DNA of 64,000 nt from Nannochloropsis oceanica. Taxonomy: Eukaryota > Sar > Eustigmatophyceae > Eustigmatales > Monodopsidaceae. Position 1 is the first letter of the stretch. Every line of letters begins with the position of its first letter. Positions 55,681 through 64,000 of this stretch are shown here, piece by piece. The notes beneath the pieces were generated by a model, which saw nothing but the letters and a program-made list of their open reading frames with translations, was not told where the DNA came from and made no database searches. The stretch is taken from assembly GCA_004519485.1 (NCBI GenBank), contig CP038132.1, forward strand, positions 1,173,001-1,237,000. The letters are read 5' to 3'. The position numbers and the translations under genes were made by a program.

Positions 55681-55760
55681 AGAAGATGGGAGAGACGACT
55701 GCAATTGCGGCTGATGGCTGCCGATGGATAGTACTGGCATATCATCTTTCATTCCTGAAG
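53868..55760 (-). CDS. Probable exons of an unrecognised gene with CCCT-rich introns
   Basis: Protein-like blocks on the minus strand have splice-like borders. They are MKDDMPVLSIGSHQPQLQSS (about 55690-55752), STFLGFISSCLLAMQSDRLA followed by TLEH (54748-54821, acceptor TTAG, donor GTAGAG), GWHSYDAAFRMMTETENLLH (54125-54186, donor GTACGA) and AKLTSSNAYSQGESHKTLRE followed by YLQQD (53868-53944, acceptor CCTAG). The middle two join in phase; the last join does not, so an exon may be missing or the gene is broken. They look like alpha-helical segments; no family recognised. The composition of the blocks differs sharply from the surrounding simple repeats, which is the main argument for them. 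Confidence 0.4.
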
Positions 55761-55859
55761 GACTTCGGAACAGGTATATTGAAATTTATTAAAGCTGATG
55801 GCGGAGAGAGCTCTCTTCTTAGCTCGAAAAGGAGATCCCATAGGTGGGAGGGGGGATTT

Positions 55860-56256
55860 GGATCACCAGCTCCATGCCCTCAATTCGAAGCAAATGTGTT
55901 TCGGCAAATCCACCAGTTTCCCCATCCCACTTGTTCTTGAACTGCGTCCCACACCCGTCGCTCCACATGCACAGTCGCCGCAGTGCTCACTCATCCATTT
56001 ATGCCGCTACCTTTTCCGTGACCCTTTTGAAGTGAGTCAGCAAAATGTCCAGCATCTTGTGCATGAAGTTGTTGGATTGGCTGCGGTCCCCGCTCAGGTA
56101 CAACCAGGAAGACTACTTGCATTTTCATCTTTCCGTCATTGCCCGTTGGGGCCTCATGTCACAGACCATCACGTAGTGAGAATAGTTCCACCAGTAGCCA
56201 TTTGTGGCAACGATGTTGACCAGCACAAAGCTAGGCGGGTATTTTTGCTGCAATGA
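55860..56256 (-). pseudogene. Transposase-like remnant (SDGxxxQFKN motif)
   Basis: The minus strand reads PPSFVLVNIVATNGYWWNYS, HYVMVCDMRPQ, WLYLSGDRSQSNNFMHKMLD with ILLTHFKRVTE, and after a break LRRLCMWSDGCGTQFKNKWD. An acidic residue in a VYLSGD/VSDD-type strand, a helix, then (W/F)SDG---QFKN recurs in poorly named DDE-like transposases of eukaryotes (recalled pattern, not a database hit). The frame is broken at several points. It is probably a dead DNA transposon; alternatively a decayed host gene. Confidence 0.4.
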
Positions 56257-56619
56257 AAATGACAAATATTGTGCGCAGACCGCACATTAAACTATTTTTC
56301 TCAAAGTAAGGCCTTGGGCGTGTTCAGGGACATGAATATATTTGTTAATTTGTATATTTCGTCCATGATTGTTGTAATGTGTCCTTTCATTCACATAAAA
56401 TTTACTCTCTGATGAAGTAATATCTGCAGTTTGTACATGAAATCACCGCCCTGAAGAAGTATTTCCTGCATTTCGTGCACGATCATAGATCCGGACGATT
56501 GCCGAATGAAGTGCTTTTCGTCCAACGTTTGGTCAGGACAGTCTGCCTGGAGACCAGGAAAAAGCGTTCGAAATCCACAACAAGAAATGGTATTTTCCTT
56601 TTTTCTTCAATTCCGTCGG

Positions 56620-57237
56620 CTGGTGCTGACTTGTGAGTGTTTCGGACTGACTCGTGAGTGGTGTCTGAGCCTGTGAGTGTAGTACGACGACTACACCTCG
56701 TCCTCGATCTAAATCATGCACGACTATGACTGATCACATGACTATCGACGATTTTCGACGAGTATCGTAATAGTCAGTCGTTCAGGTCATTTTGGCATAA
56801 TTATAGTCCAACGTCTGATTCGTCTGCCTCCCGTCTGTGTCTGACATTTCTTGCGCTGGCATCAAGAATACCCACGATGACGCCTACTTTACCTACAACT
56901 TTCTGTACAAAGTCATAGATATTTTGTCCCCTTCTTGAAGATCGAAACCCCTCCATATCAAGATGCCAAAACCATTTGAGTAGAGTGTAATGCTCGTCGC
57001 ACAAATCCGGCCTTCGACCCACTCAAAAAAAGAGGTAGGCGAGCGTAAACTTCATGTCTTCCTGGGTGACCCATACATCGCCTGGAACCCAATGCTCATC
57101 ACACCAGCGTGTACCTCGACGCCTGCTGTATCGCAAGGTTGTGCGTGACGAGTTGCTGTCCAGGCAGGACTTGCACGGTGACACACTGAAATGGCTGCCT
57201 CTTCATGGAGGCTTGTCGCTCACACTTCGCAAAGGGG
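56620..57237. repeat. 618-bp duplicated segment, copy 2
   Basis: Identical by eye to 36844-37461. Its right end overlaps the left arm of the palindrome centred at about 57415, and the sequence continues differently from copy 1 after the shared AAAGGGG. Confidence 0.85.
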
Positions 57238-57828
57238 GCTCCAAAGACAGCGATCGACGGCGGGAATGTACCACAACATAACATCCACTCAGTGTCAGAT
57301 GAAGAATCTGCGACATTCCGCACGTGGTTGCCGAGCTCCTCAGTGTCCAGATTCTCCGCCCCGCCAGCTTCCTTAAGCCTCAATATCTTCGCCCCCTTTC
57401 TTCCCCTCATTCCTCGTCCGTGACTTTTCCTCGCAAAGCAGAAAATGATGAGGCTTAAGGAAGCTGGCGGGGCAGAGAATCTGGACACCGAGGAGTTGGG
57501 CAACCACATGCGGAATGTCGCAGGCTTTTCATCTGACACCAAGTGGATGTTATGTTGTGGTACATTCCCGCCGTCGATCGCTGTCTTTGGAGCCCCCTTT
57601 GCGAAGTGTGAGCGACAAGCCTCCATGAAGAGGCAGCCATTTCAGTGTGTCACCGCGCATGTCCTGCATGGACAGCAACTCGTCACGCACAACCATGGCA
57701 GGCGTCGAGGTACACGCTGGTGTGATGAGCACTGGGTTCCAGGCGATGTAGGGATCACCCAGGAGGGAATGAAGGCTAATCCCGCCTATCTTTTTTTTTG
57801 CTGGCGTCAAAGGTCGGATTTGTGCGAC
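56996..57828. repeat. Large palindrome with ~380-bp arms
   Basis: The left arm (about 56996-57383) is repeated inverted at 57450-57828 around a 66-bp centre. Examples are GAGGCTTAAGGAAGCTGGCG at 57452 against its complement near 57364-57383, and GTCGGATTTGTGCGAC against GTCGCACAAATCCGG. The arms differ at roughly 10-15% of sites. Frames such as DPYIAWNPVLITPACTST and LKWLPLHGGLSLTLRKG appear in both arms, suggesting that a coding element was copied in inverted orientation. Confidence 0.8.
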
Positions 57829-58119
57829 GGGCGGGATGCTTATTTCTCTTCTATTGAAGTAGGCAAGTGGAGGGCTAAGAGGACAGATGAAATGAGGAGA
57901 CGGAAAATAAGCACGACGTGTGGACATACTTGGTTACACTGTGCTGTATGTGACTAACTCGCTCGCCATGAGTGGAATGGACTACCGATAGCAAGGGAAT
58001 CAAGGGTTGATCAGGACAAGAAGGTTTTGATCCGTCTATCACACTCCGAGAGTGCTTGCTCGGACAATATCTTGGCCCCCTTTTTTCCCCGTATTCCTCG
58101 TCCGTGACTTTTCCTCGCC
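57829..58119. other. Spacer, no gene
   Basis: Just under 300 bases between the palindrome and the subtilase fragment. ATTCCTCGTCCGTGACTTTT at about 58093 repeats the palindrome centre (about 57408). Confidence 0.5.
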
Positions 58120-58544
58120 GTGAAATATATATCGCGAAAAAATACCCCAACAATCTCCAGAAGCCCGACAGCGTGAACGTTCTGGAGAAAATCCGCTTCC
58201 CGAGTCCCATTCCGGGCGACGTGATCACGGTGAACGTCACGGGAACGCTCATCTCGACGACAGCTACACAGCCATACTCGTTGGTCGCGAGCGGCCCCTT
58301 TGTATCCACCGCGTGGTACTGTAAAGATAATCGGAGCGGTGGGCCCTGGGATGCTGCGTGGAGAACGGAGTACTGTGCTCTGCCGTGCACTGGAAGATAC
58401 AAGAAACAACCCTTGTGTTGTGAGACACTTGGCGGTCGTCGTGGGAGCTCGTTCAGAGACGGTAATACGTGCATTCCATCCCTGGCAAACGCCTCCAAGT
58501 GCTCAGGCCTTCCGCCCCCTCAAGAATGTGGTCCGACACGGTAA
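58120..58544 (+). pseudogene. C-terminal fragment of a subtilisin-like peptidase
   Basis: Reads KKYPNNLQKPDSVNVL, then EKIRFPSPIPGDVITVNVTG and TQPYSLVASGPF. The pattern NNVE-I-F--P--G---V-V-GT----PQPYALV-(S/T)G is the beta-sandwich domain that follows the catalytic domain in many stramenopile and bacterial subtilases (recalled family pattern). A Cys-rich tail (WYCKDNRSGG, CALPCTGRYKKQPLC) follows to the stop at 58544. No catalytic motif lies upstream, where the palindrome stands, so it is a fragment. With 36170-36463 it would represent the two ends of one type of protein. Confidence 0.55.
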
Positions 58545-58724
58545 TGCATGCACCCCATCACTGGTATGCCTGTCGGTAATATGGTCTAACAGAATAATGA
58601 TAATACAATAACGATTAGGTTGCAACCAAATGTTTTTGGTTTTTAGCACATTTCCTTTCAGATAGCTGTTCAAATGAAGCGCGAAGCGCGTAGTGACAAC
58701 CAATAACAAATAACATAATCCGTA

Positions 58725-58960
58725 CGGACTATACAGAAAGTTATTTACGTTTTTTATTGTTTTTAATTTTTGGGGGGTTTGACCACCACAATGGGCTTTG
58801 CCACCGGCATGGTGATATCGACTTCTATCATATTTTGGTCACCAAAACAAGCCCGCCCCGGATGACGGGGTAGGTGCCGGCATCAGTCCCACTCGTGACC
58901 GCGGGATGACCGGCAGCCAAAGGAGTGGCTTGTTCAGAGCGGGATGGCGCCATCGTGTTG
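58725..58960 (+). mobile_element. One-armed copy of the foldback MITE
   Basis: CGGACTATACAGAAAGTTAT opens the arm; it continues through TATCATATTTTGGTCACCAA and GATGACGGGGTAGGTGCCGG into the centre (GACCGGCAGCCAAAGGAGTG) and ends near 58960. The right arm is absent. Divergence from 30848-31261 suggests an older insertion. Confidence 0.75.
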
Positions 58961-59187
58961 GCGATATATTCGATATAGGAGTGGCCACATGTACTCTGGA
59001 CGTGATATGATCAGACTATCTGATTAAGTGATGCACACCTTTCCACTGTTCCTTGTATCACCTCCCCAATATCCCACTTCACCGTCTTTTTCTTTGGTAG
59101 ACCATCAAGCGTTCACAGAAGAATATTATCGAACTTTCTTCATTTTAACTCAACCCGCAGTCCACATCAGCCCCGCCGTGTCACATA

Positions 59188-61617
59188 ATGCGACCAATGG
59201 TACTGATGCCAGGCTCGTGGACTTTAAAGTATTTACAGGTTCAGCGGTTGTTTGGTCTGCTGTTTTCTGTGGCATGCTTATCTGCATTCCTTCCTCTAGT
59301 GGTAAGCACACATTCTTCCTCCCTTCTTGGTCTTGAGCATGTACCCTCCACTGAGGCCGCGATCATTATTCACAGCTGCTAAGCACATTGACTGAGGATA
59401 CGAAGAAATCGCGGATGGCCGTGGAAGGATTGCTTCGAGCGGGCAAGGACATCGACAGCAGCCATTCCCGTGAATTGACAAGAGCAAACCTTGAGGGCGT
59501 AACAAGCACCGCCTGGCTGTATGGCTGGTCAAGGCCGGAAATGACCGATAACATGAGAAGAGACGATTTTTTGCATGGAACCTGGCCCCAAATTGTAGGT
59601 GGGTCGTCCTTTCCCTTGCCAAACCAAGACAATCTCCAGGAGACTGACGATTTGGCCAGCGCAGCCCCAAGCCTGCGACTAGATCCCAGTATCGTGGCTA
59701 TCCCACCTCGGTCTCCATTGTCATCACTTGCAGCCCATGTAGGCGTGATGCGCATTTCCAATGGCCTGCAGGGCGGTGGGAGGCCACATAATCGGCGAAA
59801 TGACGACACCGTGGGGATCGGTCAGATGGTCACCAATGCAGGAGAGGTATTCCGCAGCTCTGATCTCATTCTGCTGGACAAAGACTTTCGCACGATCCAT
59901 CAAGTTGCAATCTACGAAGCTGGCTCCTCACAAAGAGCAGAAATAGAAGATTGCCACGTCTTCTTTTTGGGAAAGAAGCCCGCACTTTTTCTGATAGGAA
60001 CACGTTTCGAACCTCCTCGGTTTGAACCCGTGACGGTCATTCATCGCCTGAATCTTCATATGCAAACTACAAAGAGTCAGCACATTCTGCCGCGTCCTGT
60101 CGTGACCCTTGCCGAGACCTCTGTGAATCATCACGAGTTTCCTGGGTACATCAGGTTGCCCGAGGTTCGAATAAAGGGACAGAGCGCCCGTATGACTGGG
60201 AAACACCACCTGATCATCGAAACTCCCCATCATGACGTGTACATCGTCAATCGGTTATCTCCCCTCGAAATATTCCACCTAAGAAACAGCGCTAGGGCAC
60301 GCAGGGTAAGCAGCGACGAAGAAACAGCAGTCTTCCCCTTCCTAGAGAAGTTCAACCTGAACGGTGGAAAGATGATTTACCTCCCCGAATCCAAAGAATA
60401 CCTTGGAATGGTTCATATCCACAGGGACTACGCGGAGGGTGCAGATATGTACGGTTCCCACTATACGCAGGCCTTTTTTACGATAGATGCAAACGACTTC
60501 AGCGGTGTCCGGCGACTGGGCACGGAATTCTGCTTTAGAAGTGCGGAACATTCCAATGATTGCGAGGCAATTCAACACGTGATGGGACCGGGCCTGGCGC
60601 ATGATGGCAGACTGATTCTGGGCTATAGCGTCGGAGACTTGGAGGCCCGCATCCAGACTATGACGCTCGAGGATGCTCTGGCCACTTTGCAGCCCTACAG
60701 CCACGCCAAATTTGCCATGATGCATACAACATTCGTTTTACAGTCCAACTCCGACGAGTGGATGTGCCCACATGTGACGTCAGTGAAACTGCCCATGATT
60801 GCCATTCTGGTGGCGTCGTCCACTCGGAAAAATCGACATCCCACAACAGACAATATTGCCCTATTTCGATATCTTCTTCCTTCCATCTTGACCTCCATAG
60901 AGTGTGGATTCACGTTCTCTGTTTTTCTTGGCTACGATGATGGCGACGCTTTTTATGGCACAGCTGCCGGGCAAGTGGAGACTGAAACATGGTTTCAGGA
61001 ACATATTTCGCGCGTTCTTCGGCAACGAAACATACATGCTTCCCTCCACCTTGTCAAAGTTACCAATACTATGAAGAAACCAGGGCCTGTCTTCTTAGAA
61101 ATGGCCAGGGCGGCCTACCGAGCCGGGGCAGATTTTTTCTACCGCGTGAACGATGACACCGAGTTCCTCGAGAAGTGGCCCAAGGCTTTTGTGGGTGCAC
61201 TAGAGGTACGTTTGCAGCAATTCAACTCTTGCCGGTCAACAACGGGCCGGTCCTTGTTTCCTCTCGTGTATCTTTTTTTGGGAGCTTCCCCAGACTGGGT
61301 GCTTTATCATTTCGCCCTTTTGTTGTATCTACGCTCGCTCAAGACCTTTATATCGTTACGCGCAGGAAATGGGTTACCCTTTTGGTGTTGTCGGCCCCTT
61401 TTGCGAAGAAGGAAACCAGGACATTCTCAACCACGACTTTACCGCACGTCTCCATATGGACATCTTTGACATGAACTATTATCCCCCGGAGCTTGTAGAC
61501 TGGTGGATGGACGATTGGATCTCGAGTGTCTACGGAGATGGACGGACAAGAATGCTCGAAAATATTGAGGTGATGTGCATGAATACTTACACCCCACAAG
61601 AGATTCTTAACGCTTAA
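59188..61617 (+). CDS. Type II membrane glycosyltransferase with N-terminal propeller-like domain (three exons)
   Basis: Exons 59188-59301, 59376-61205 and 61366-61617 join in phase 0 (introns 74 and 160 nt, GTAAGC and GTACGT donors, CACAG and CGCAG acceptors) to give 731 aa. A signal anchor spans about residues 20-38 (LFGLLFSVACLSAFLPLV). The middle (about 170-470) has PGYIRLPEV, HYTQAFFTIDANDF and EFCFRS, like five-bladed propeller domains attached to algal glycan enzymes. The C-terminal GT-A-like domain has FRYLLPSILTSIE, FFYRVNDDTEF (Asp near 631-632, spliced numbering), GVVGPFCEEGNQDILNHDF and WWMDDWISSVYG. This C-terminal pattern recurs in heterokont and haptophyte putative glycosyltransferases (recalled, unnamed family). 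The gene is intact; donor and product unknown. An alternative ATG lies three codons downstream. Confidence 0.75.
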
Positions 61618-62839
61618 ACGTCAGTCGTGTCACCTTTTTCTTCCCGTTATGCATGCGTCACAGGTGCTTCATCACATGCAGGCCCATAGGCGTACGTACA
61701 AAGTGGACGAGTCCAATGAAAAGTTGCTAAGGCCCCTTCTCAAAGCTGGTAAAAAACGACTGGCTGCATTTATGAGGGGGCACCCCGTCGGTGAAGCCGC
61801 ATAGCATCAATCTTTTTCAGGCCCACCTGGACCGATAGACTGCGAAATGAAACAAGAAGAATGGCCGGGTAAACAACCGGAGAGAGGCGGGGAAAAGACG
61901 ACCAGAGGAAAATGGAATGGAACGGAAAGCGAGTAAGAGACGAGCTTCGACGAAACGACGACCACTTTCGTGTCTCGCGGCACCTGCAGACCACACGAAG
62001 CACTCCAACTGTGCAGTTTCAGATGCACTCATCTTGGAAAGAAATTCTGCGCAAGGTTCGCCAAGCAGGCTTTCGCTTTCTCCCTTAATACACAACTCAA
62101 AAATTGAGTTCCGCATGTCGCCCATCACTAGGACAGCCACTAACGTCTTGTCCATCTCAGTCTACATGCTATTTTTAGTAATGGGCCAAAAATTTGATGC
62201 AATGTATTGAGTGAACTGGGTCTGTGAATGCCTGTCTGCTGTACTATTCAATTCAATTGATGGATACAGTGAGAGTACACCTCTGTTAGGGTTAGAGTTA
62301 GGGTTCCCCTTTGGGCGAACGGCAATTGAGAAGGCAAAGATATTTGCCGAACAGGGGACGAAGGGGTGGGGCGGATTAATGGCATGCTTTCTATCCAGGG
62401 AGAGTTTGAAGGCTGGATTTTGGGGGGTGGTAGTGTGGTGATTGTGTGCATGTTGTGGGCAACAACTGTTTTTACACAGCAAGCTCGCCAAAGGCCGCAA
62501 CAATAGTCATACCCTCTTCTTGCTTTCATCGTCTCTGTCTCTCGCTTCATTTTCCTTTGATTCTTACTCGTCCATTCATGGATACACGGAGCGCATCTGT
62601 CTTGTGTCCGGAATATGTGTATCTCTATGTCTGTATGTATACGCAACCCCAATCTACCCTCCTCCCCGGGCACTACTACACTAATTCAGCGTCCCCTGCC
62701 CACCCTCTCGGACCTTCCTCTCCTCATGCCCTTCCTCCTCCTCCCTTCCACTACACCGTCGCCGGAAAAACCTGGAGTCCGTACAAAAGTGGGTAAGTTT
62801 GCATGTATTTTACATCTCTTGAATTATTGATTTTGATAA
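61618..62839. other. Intergenic, no firm gene
   Basis: A 112-codon minus frame from ATG 62155 begins with a protein-like stretch (GDMRNSIFELCIKGESESLL, MSASETAQLECFVWSAGAAR) and then turns Arg/Phe-rich; it could be a first exon, but nothing confirms it. A short degenerate telomere-type motif lies at 62285-62304. The rest shows no coding signal. Confidence 0.4.
62285..62304 (+). repeat. Short degenerate telomere-type motif
   Basis: Three units (TTAGGG, TTAGAG, TTAGGG) preceded by CTCTG, the same pentamer that precedes the longer array at 9680. Confidence 0.6.
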
Positions 62840-63834
62840 CTGCAAAGCAGTTATCATCTCCTCCTCCCTCCGGGCTCGCTCAGTCATCCGTGGGTCGTTC
62901 TTCTTCCGTATGACATCCAGCTCCAGCTCCTTCTCCTTCTGCACTCTGACGACTTCCAACTTTAATTTCTTCTCGGCGATGCTGGCGTAATGGCTGCGCT
63001 GCTCCTTCATCCACACTTGATTCCCTTTTTCCAATCGGTCGACGACACGCGTCAACTTCTTTAACGACGCCCCATAAGCCTCCTTGAGGGTCTGAATCTT
63101 TGCCGACGCTAAAGCATCTTTTGCTGCCACGATCTCCTGCATTTTCTCCCGGGCCAAAATCGCCTTATGTTCCTGTTTGTTTGGTGTAGATGGGTTAGAA
63201 GGAGGGGAGGGATCAAAAGGAGGAAAAACCTCACACGCCTCGGCCTTTCCTGGCCACGTTTTGACAAATAATAACATAATAACGAAGTACCTTCTTAGCA
63301 TGGCGTATAATCGCTGCAATTCCTTCACTCCTTCTTTCTTTTCTCGGAGTTTTGACTTCCACCTCTCACTGAGAGGTTCGTCCTCCGGCGGTGCCAAGGC
63401 TTTGAAAGCATCCGCCAAAACTTGAGGGCACTGCATTTCTTGATTGTAATTCCGGGTGTCCTCCTCTGAAAGCATATTTCTTCGCCCTCCTCTCCTTTAT
63501 CGTCCAATGTCCTCTCCATTTTGTCTTCTTATCGATCCTCCGCCTCTACCCTCGCTTTTTTCCAGGACCTCATGGCCCGCGGGGAGGACGATAGCGTTGT
63601 ACTGGACCCTTCTTCGCTCGACCCCGCCGCTCGTTGGTAATCTCTGCACGCTTCGCAATCTGCTGCCAGCCGCTTGTACTTCGCGGGTTTACTAATTTTG
63701 CAAAAGCGGCAATGTTGTTTGTGGTTGCAGGCATCGTACGTTTGCGGCCTTCCCCGGCGATTTCCTCGCTCTGGCGCCGTCTGGAGGACCTCCAGTGGTG
63801 CCACTGGTTGGCATGAAGAATCAATTAGGGTCAT
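62840..63834 (-). pseudogene. Zinc-finger/coiled-coil family, copy C
   Basis: ATG 63834 leads PVAPLEVLQTAPERGNRRGR, HKQHCRFCK ... YKRLAADCEAC and SPRAMRSWKK. A stop and a one-base loss near the HFSEE-equivalent segment separate this from EDTRNYNQEMQCPQVLADAF and then a probable intron (donor GTACTT, acceptor AAACAG). A strong coiled coil follows (EHKAILAREKMQEIVAAKD, KTLKEAYG-like, KLKLEVVRVQKEKELELDVI), then RKKNDPRMTERARREEE. It is the most complete member, with zinc cluster, acidic linker and coiled coil in order. The apparent breaks may instead mark an unrecognised intron, because copy B also has stops in the linker. The Cys/His cluster and basic patch suggest DNA binding. Confidence 0.55.
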
Positions 63835-64000
63835 GATGCACCTAGAAAGGCAACAGATGGCAATATTATGGTGTTTTAGAGTAGATTTAAGAGGTTGGAA
63901 GGGTGGAAAGATGGCAAAACCTTATTCAATTTATTACGCGGGAGACAGCTCATGATAGAAATGGCGATAAATGACGTTCGGCACAGATCTAGAATCGTAC

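Noticed and set aside
1-64000. Retrovirus-like, LTR or capsid-bearing elements
   Set aside because: No reverse transcriptase, integrase, capsid or LTR pair was recognised.
1-64000. tRNA and rRNA genes
   Set aside because: No convincing cloverleaf or rRNA core was found by eye; a tRNAscan or Rfam run would be needed to exclude small RNAs.

Overview
Organism. The window is nuclear DNA of a eukaryote, most likely a photosynthetic stramenopile (a eustigmatophyte such as Nannochloropsis/Microchloropsis is my best guess; moderate confidence). Reasons: seven tandem TTAGGG telomere-type units, short GT-AG introns, exons set in long CCCT/AGGG tracts, type II (Golgi-style) membrane enzymes, and two bZIP-PAS regulators of a kind known from heterokonts. 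Genes are sparse, and repeats and gene remnants are dense, which resembles a subtelomeric or otherwise rearranged region.

Layout. Bases 1-9318 and 13346-22663 are two direct copies, almost identical by eye (one difference noticed, 9038/22383), offset by 13345. The duplicated block holds the 3' part of a large glycosyltransferase (GT) gene, a small fucosyltransferase-like fragment, a GT25-like gene, a frame-broken GT with a YWIWK/DAGC signature, a 1.4 kb repeat with GTCGT palindromes, and a CCCT-rich stretch with an orphan DEAD-box helicase exon. The spacer (9319-13345) carries the interstitial telomere array and the 5' two thirds of the large GT gene (11327-14671, 1114 aa, three catalytic-looking modules). 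At 24.2-28.0 kb come a three-exon bZIP-PAS gene, another copy of the 1.4 kb repeat and a gene fragment. At 28-39 kb are microsatellites, a foldback MITE, a Fringe-like GT, Helitron pieces, a zinc-finger gene remnant and a subtilase remnant. At 39.4-41.0 kb is the second bZIP-PAS gene. At 41-46.6 kb are more Helitron debris and a second copy of the zinc-finger/coiled-coil family. At 46.65-53.4 kb is a satellite array with 304 bp monomers and a 1291 bp higher-order repeat. At 53.4-56.3 kb are exon blocks in CCCT introns and a transposase-like remnant. At 56.6-58.5 kb are a 618 bp duplication shared with 36.8 kb, a 380 bp-arm palindrome and the C-terminal end of a subtilase. At 59.2-61.6 kb is a three-exon GT. 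At 62.8-63.8 kb is a third zinc-finger family member.

How it fits together. The intact genes are mostly predicted type II membrane glycosyltransferases from at least five unrelated groups (two GT31-type enzymes, GT25-like, DAGC-type, propeller plus GT-A, and a fucosyltransferase-like fragment). This suggests a locus for surface or extracellular polysaccharide assembly, although no product can be read from sequence alone. Around them, segmental duplication, satellite expansion and transposons have repeatedly copied, cut and silenced genes. No rRNA, tRNA or CRISPR array, and no reverse transcriptase or capsid gene, was recognised.
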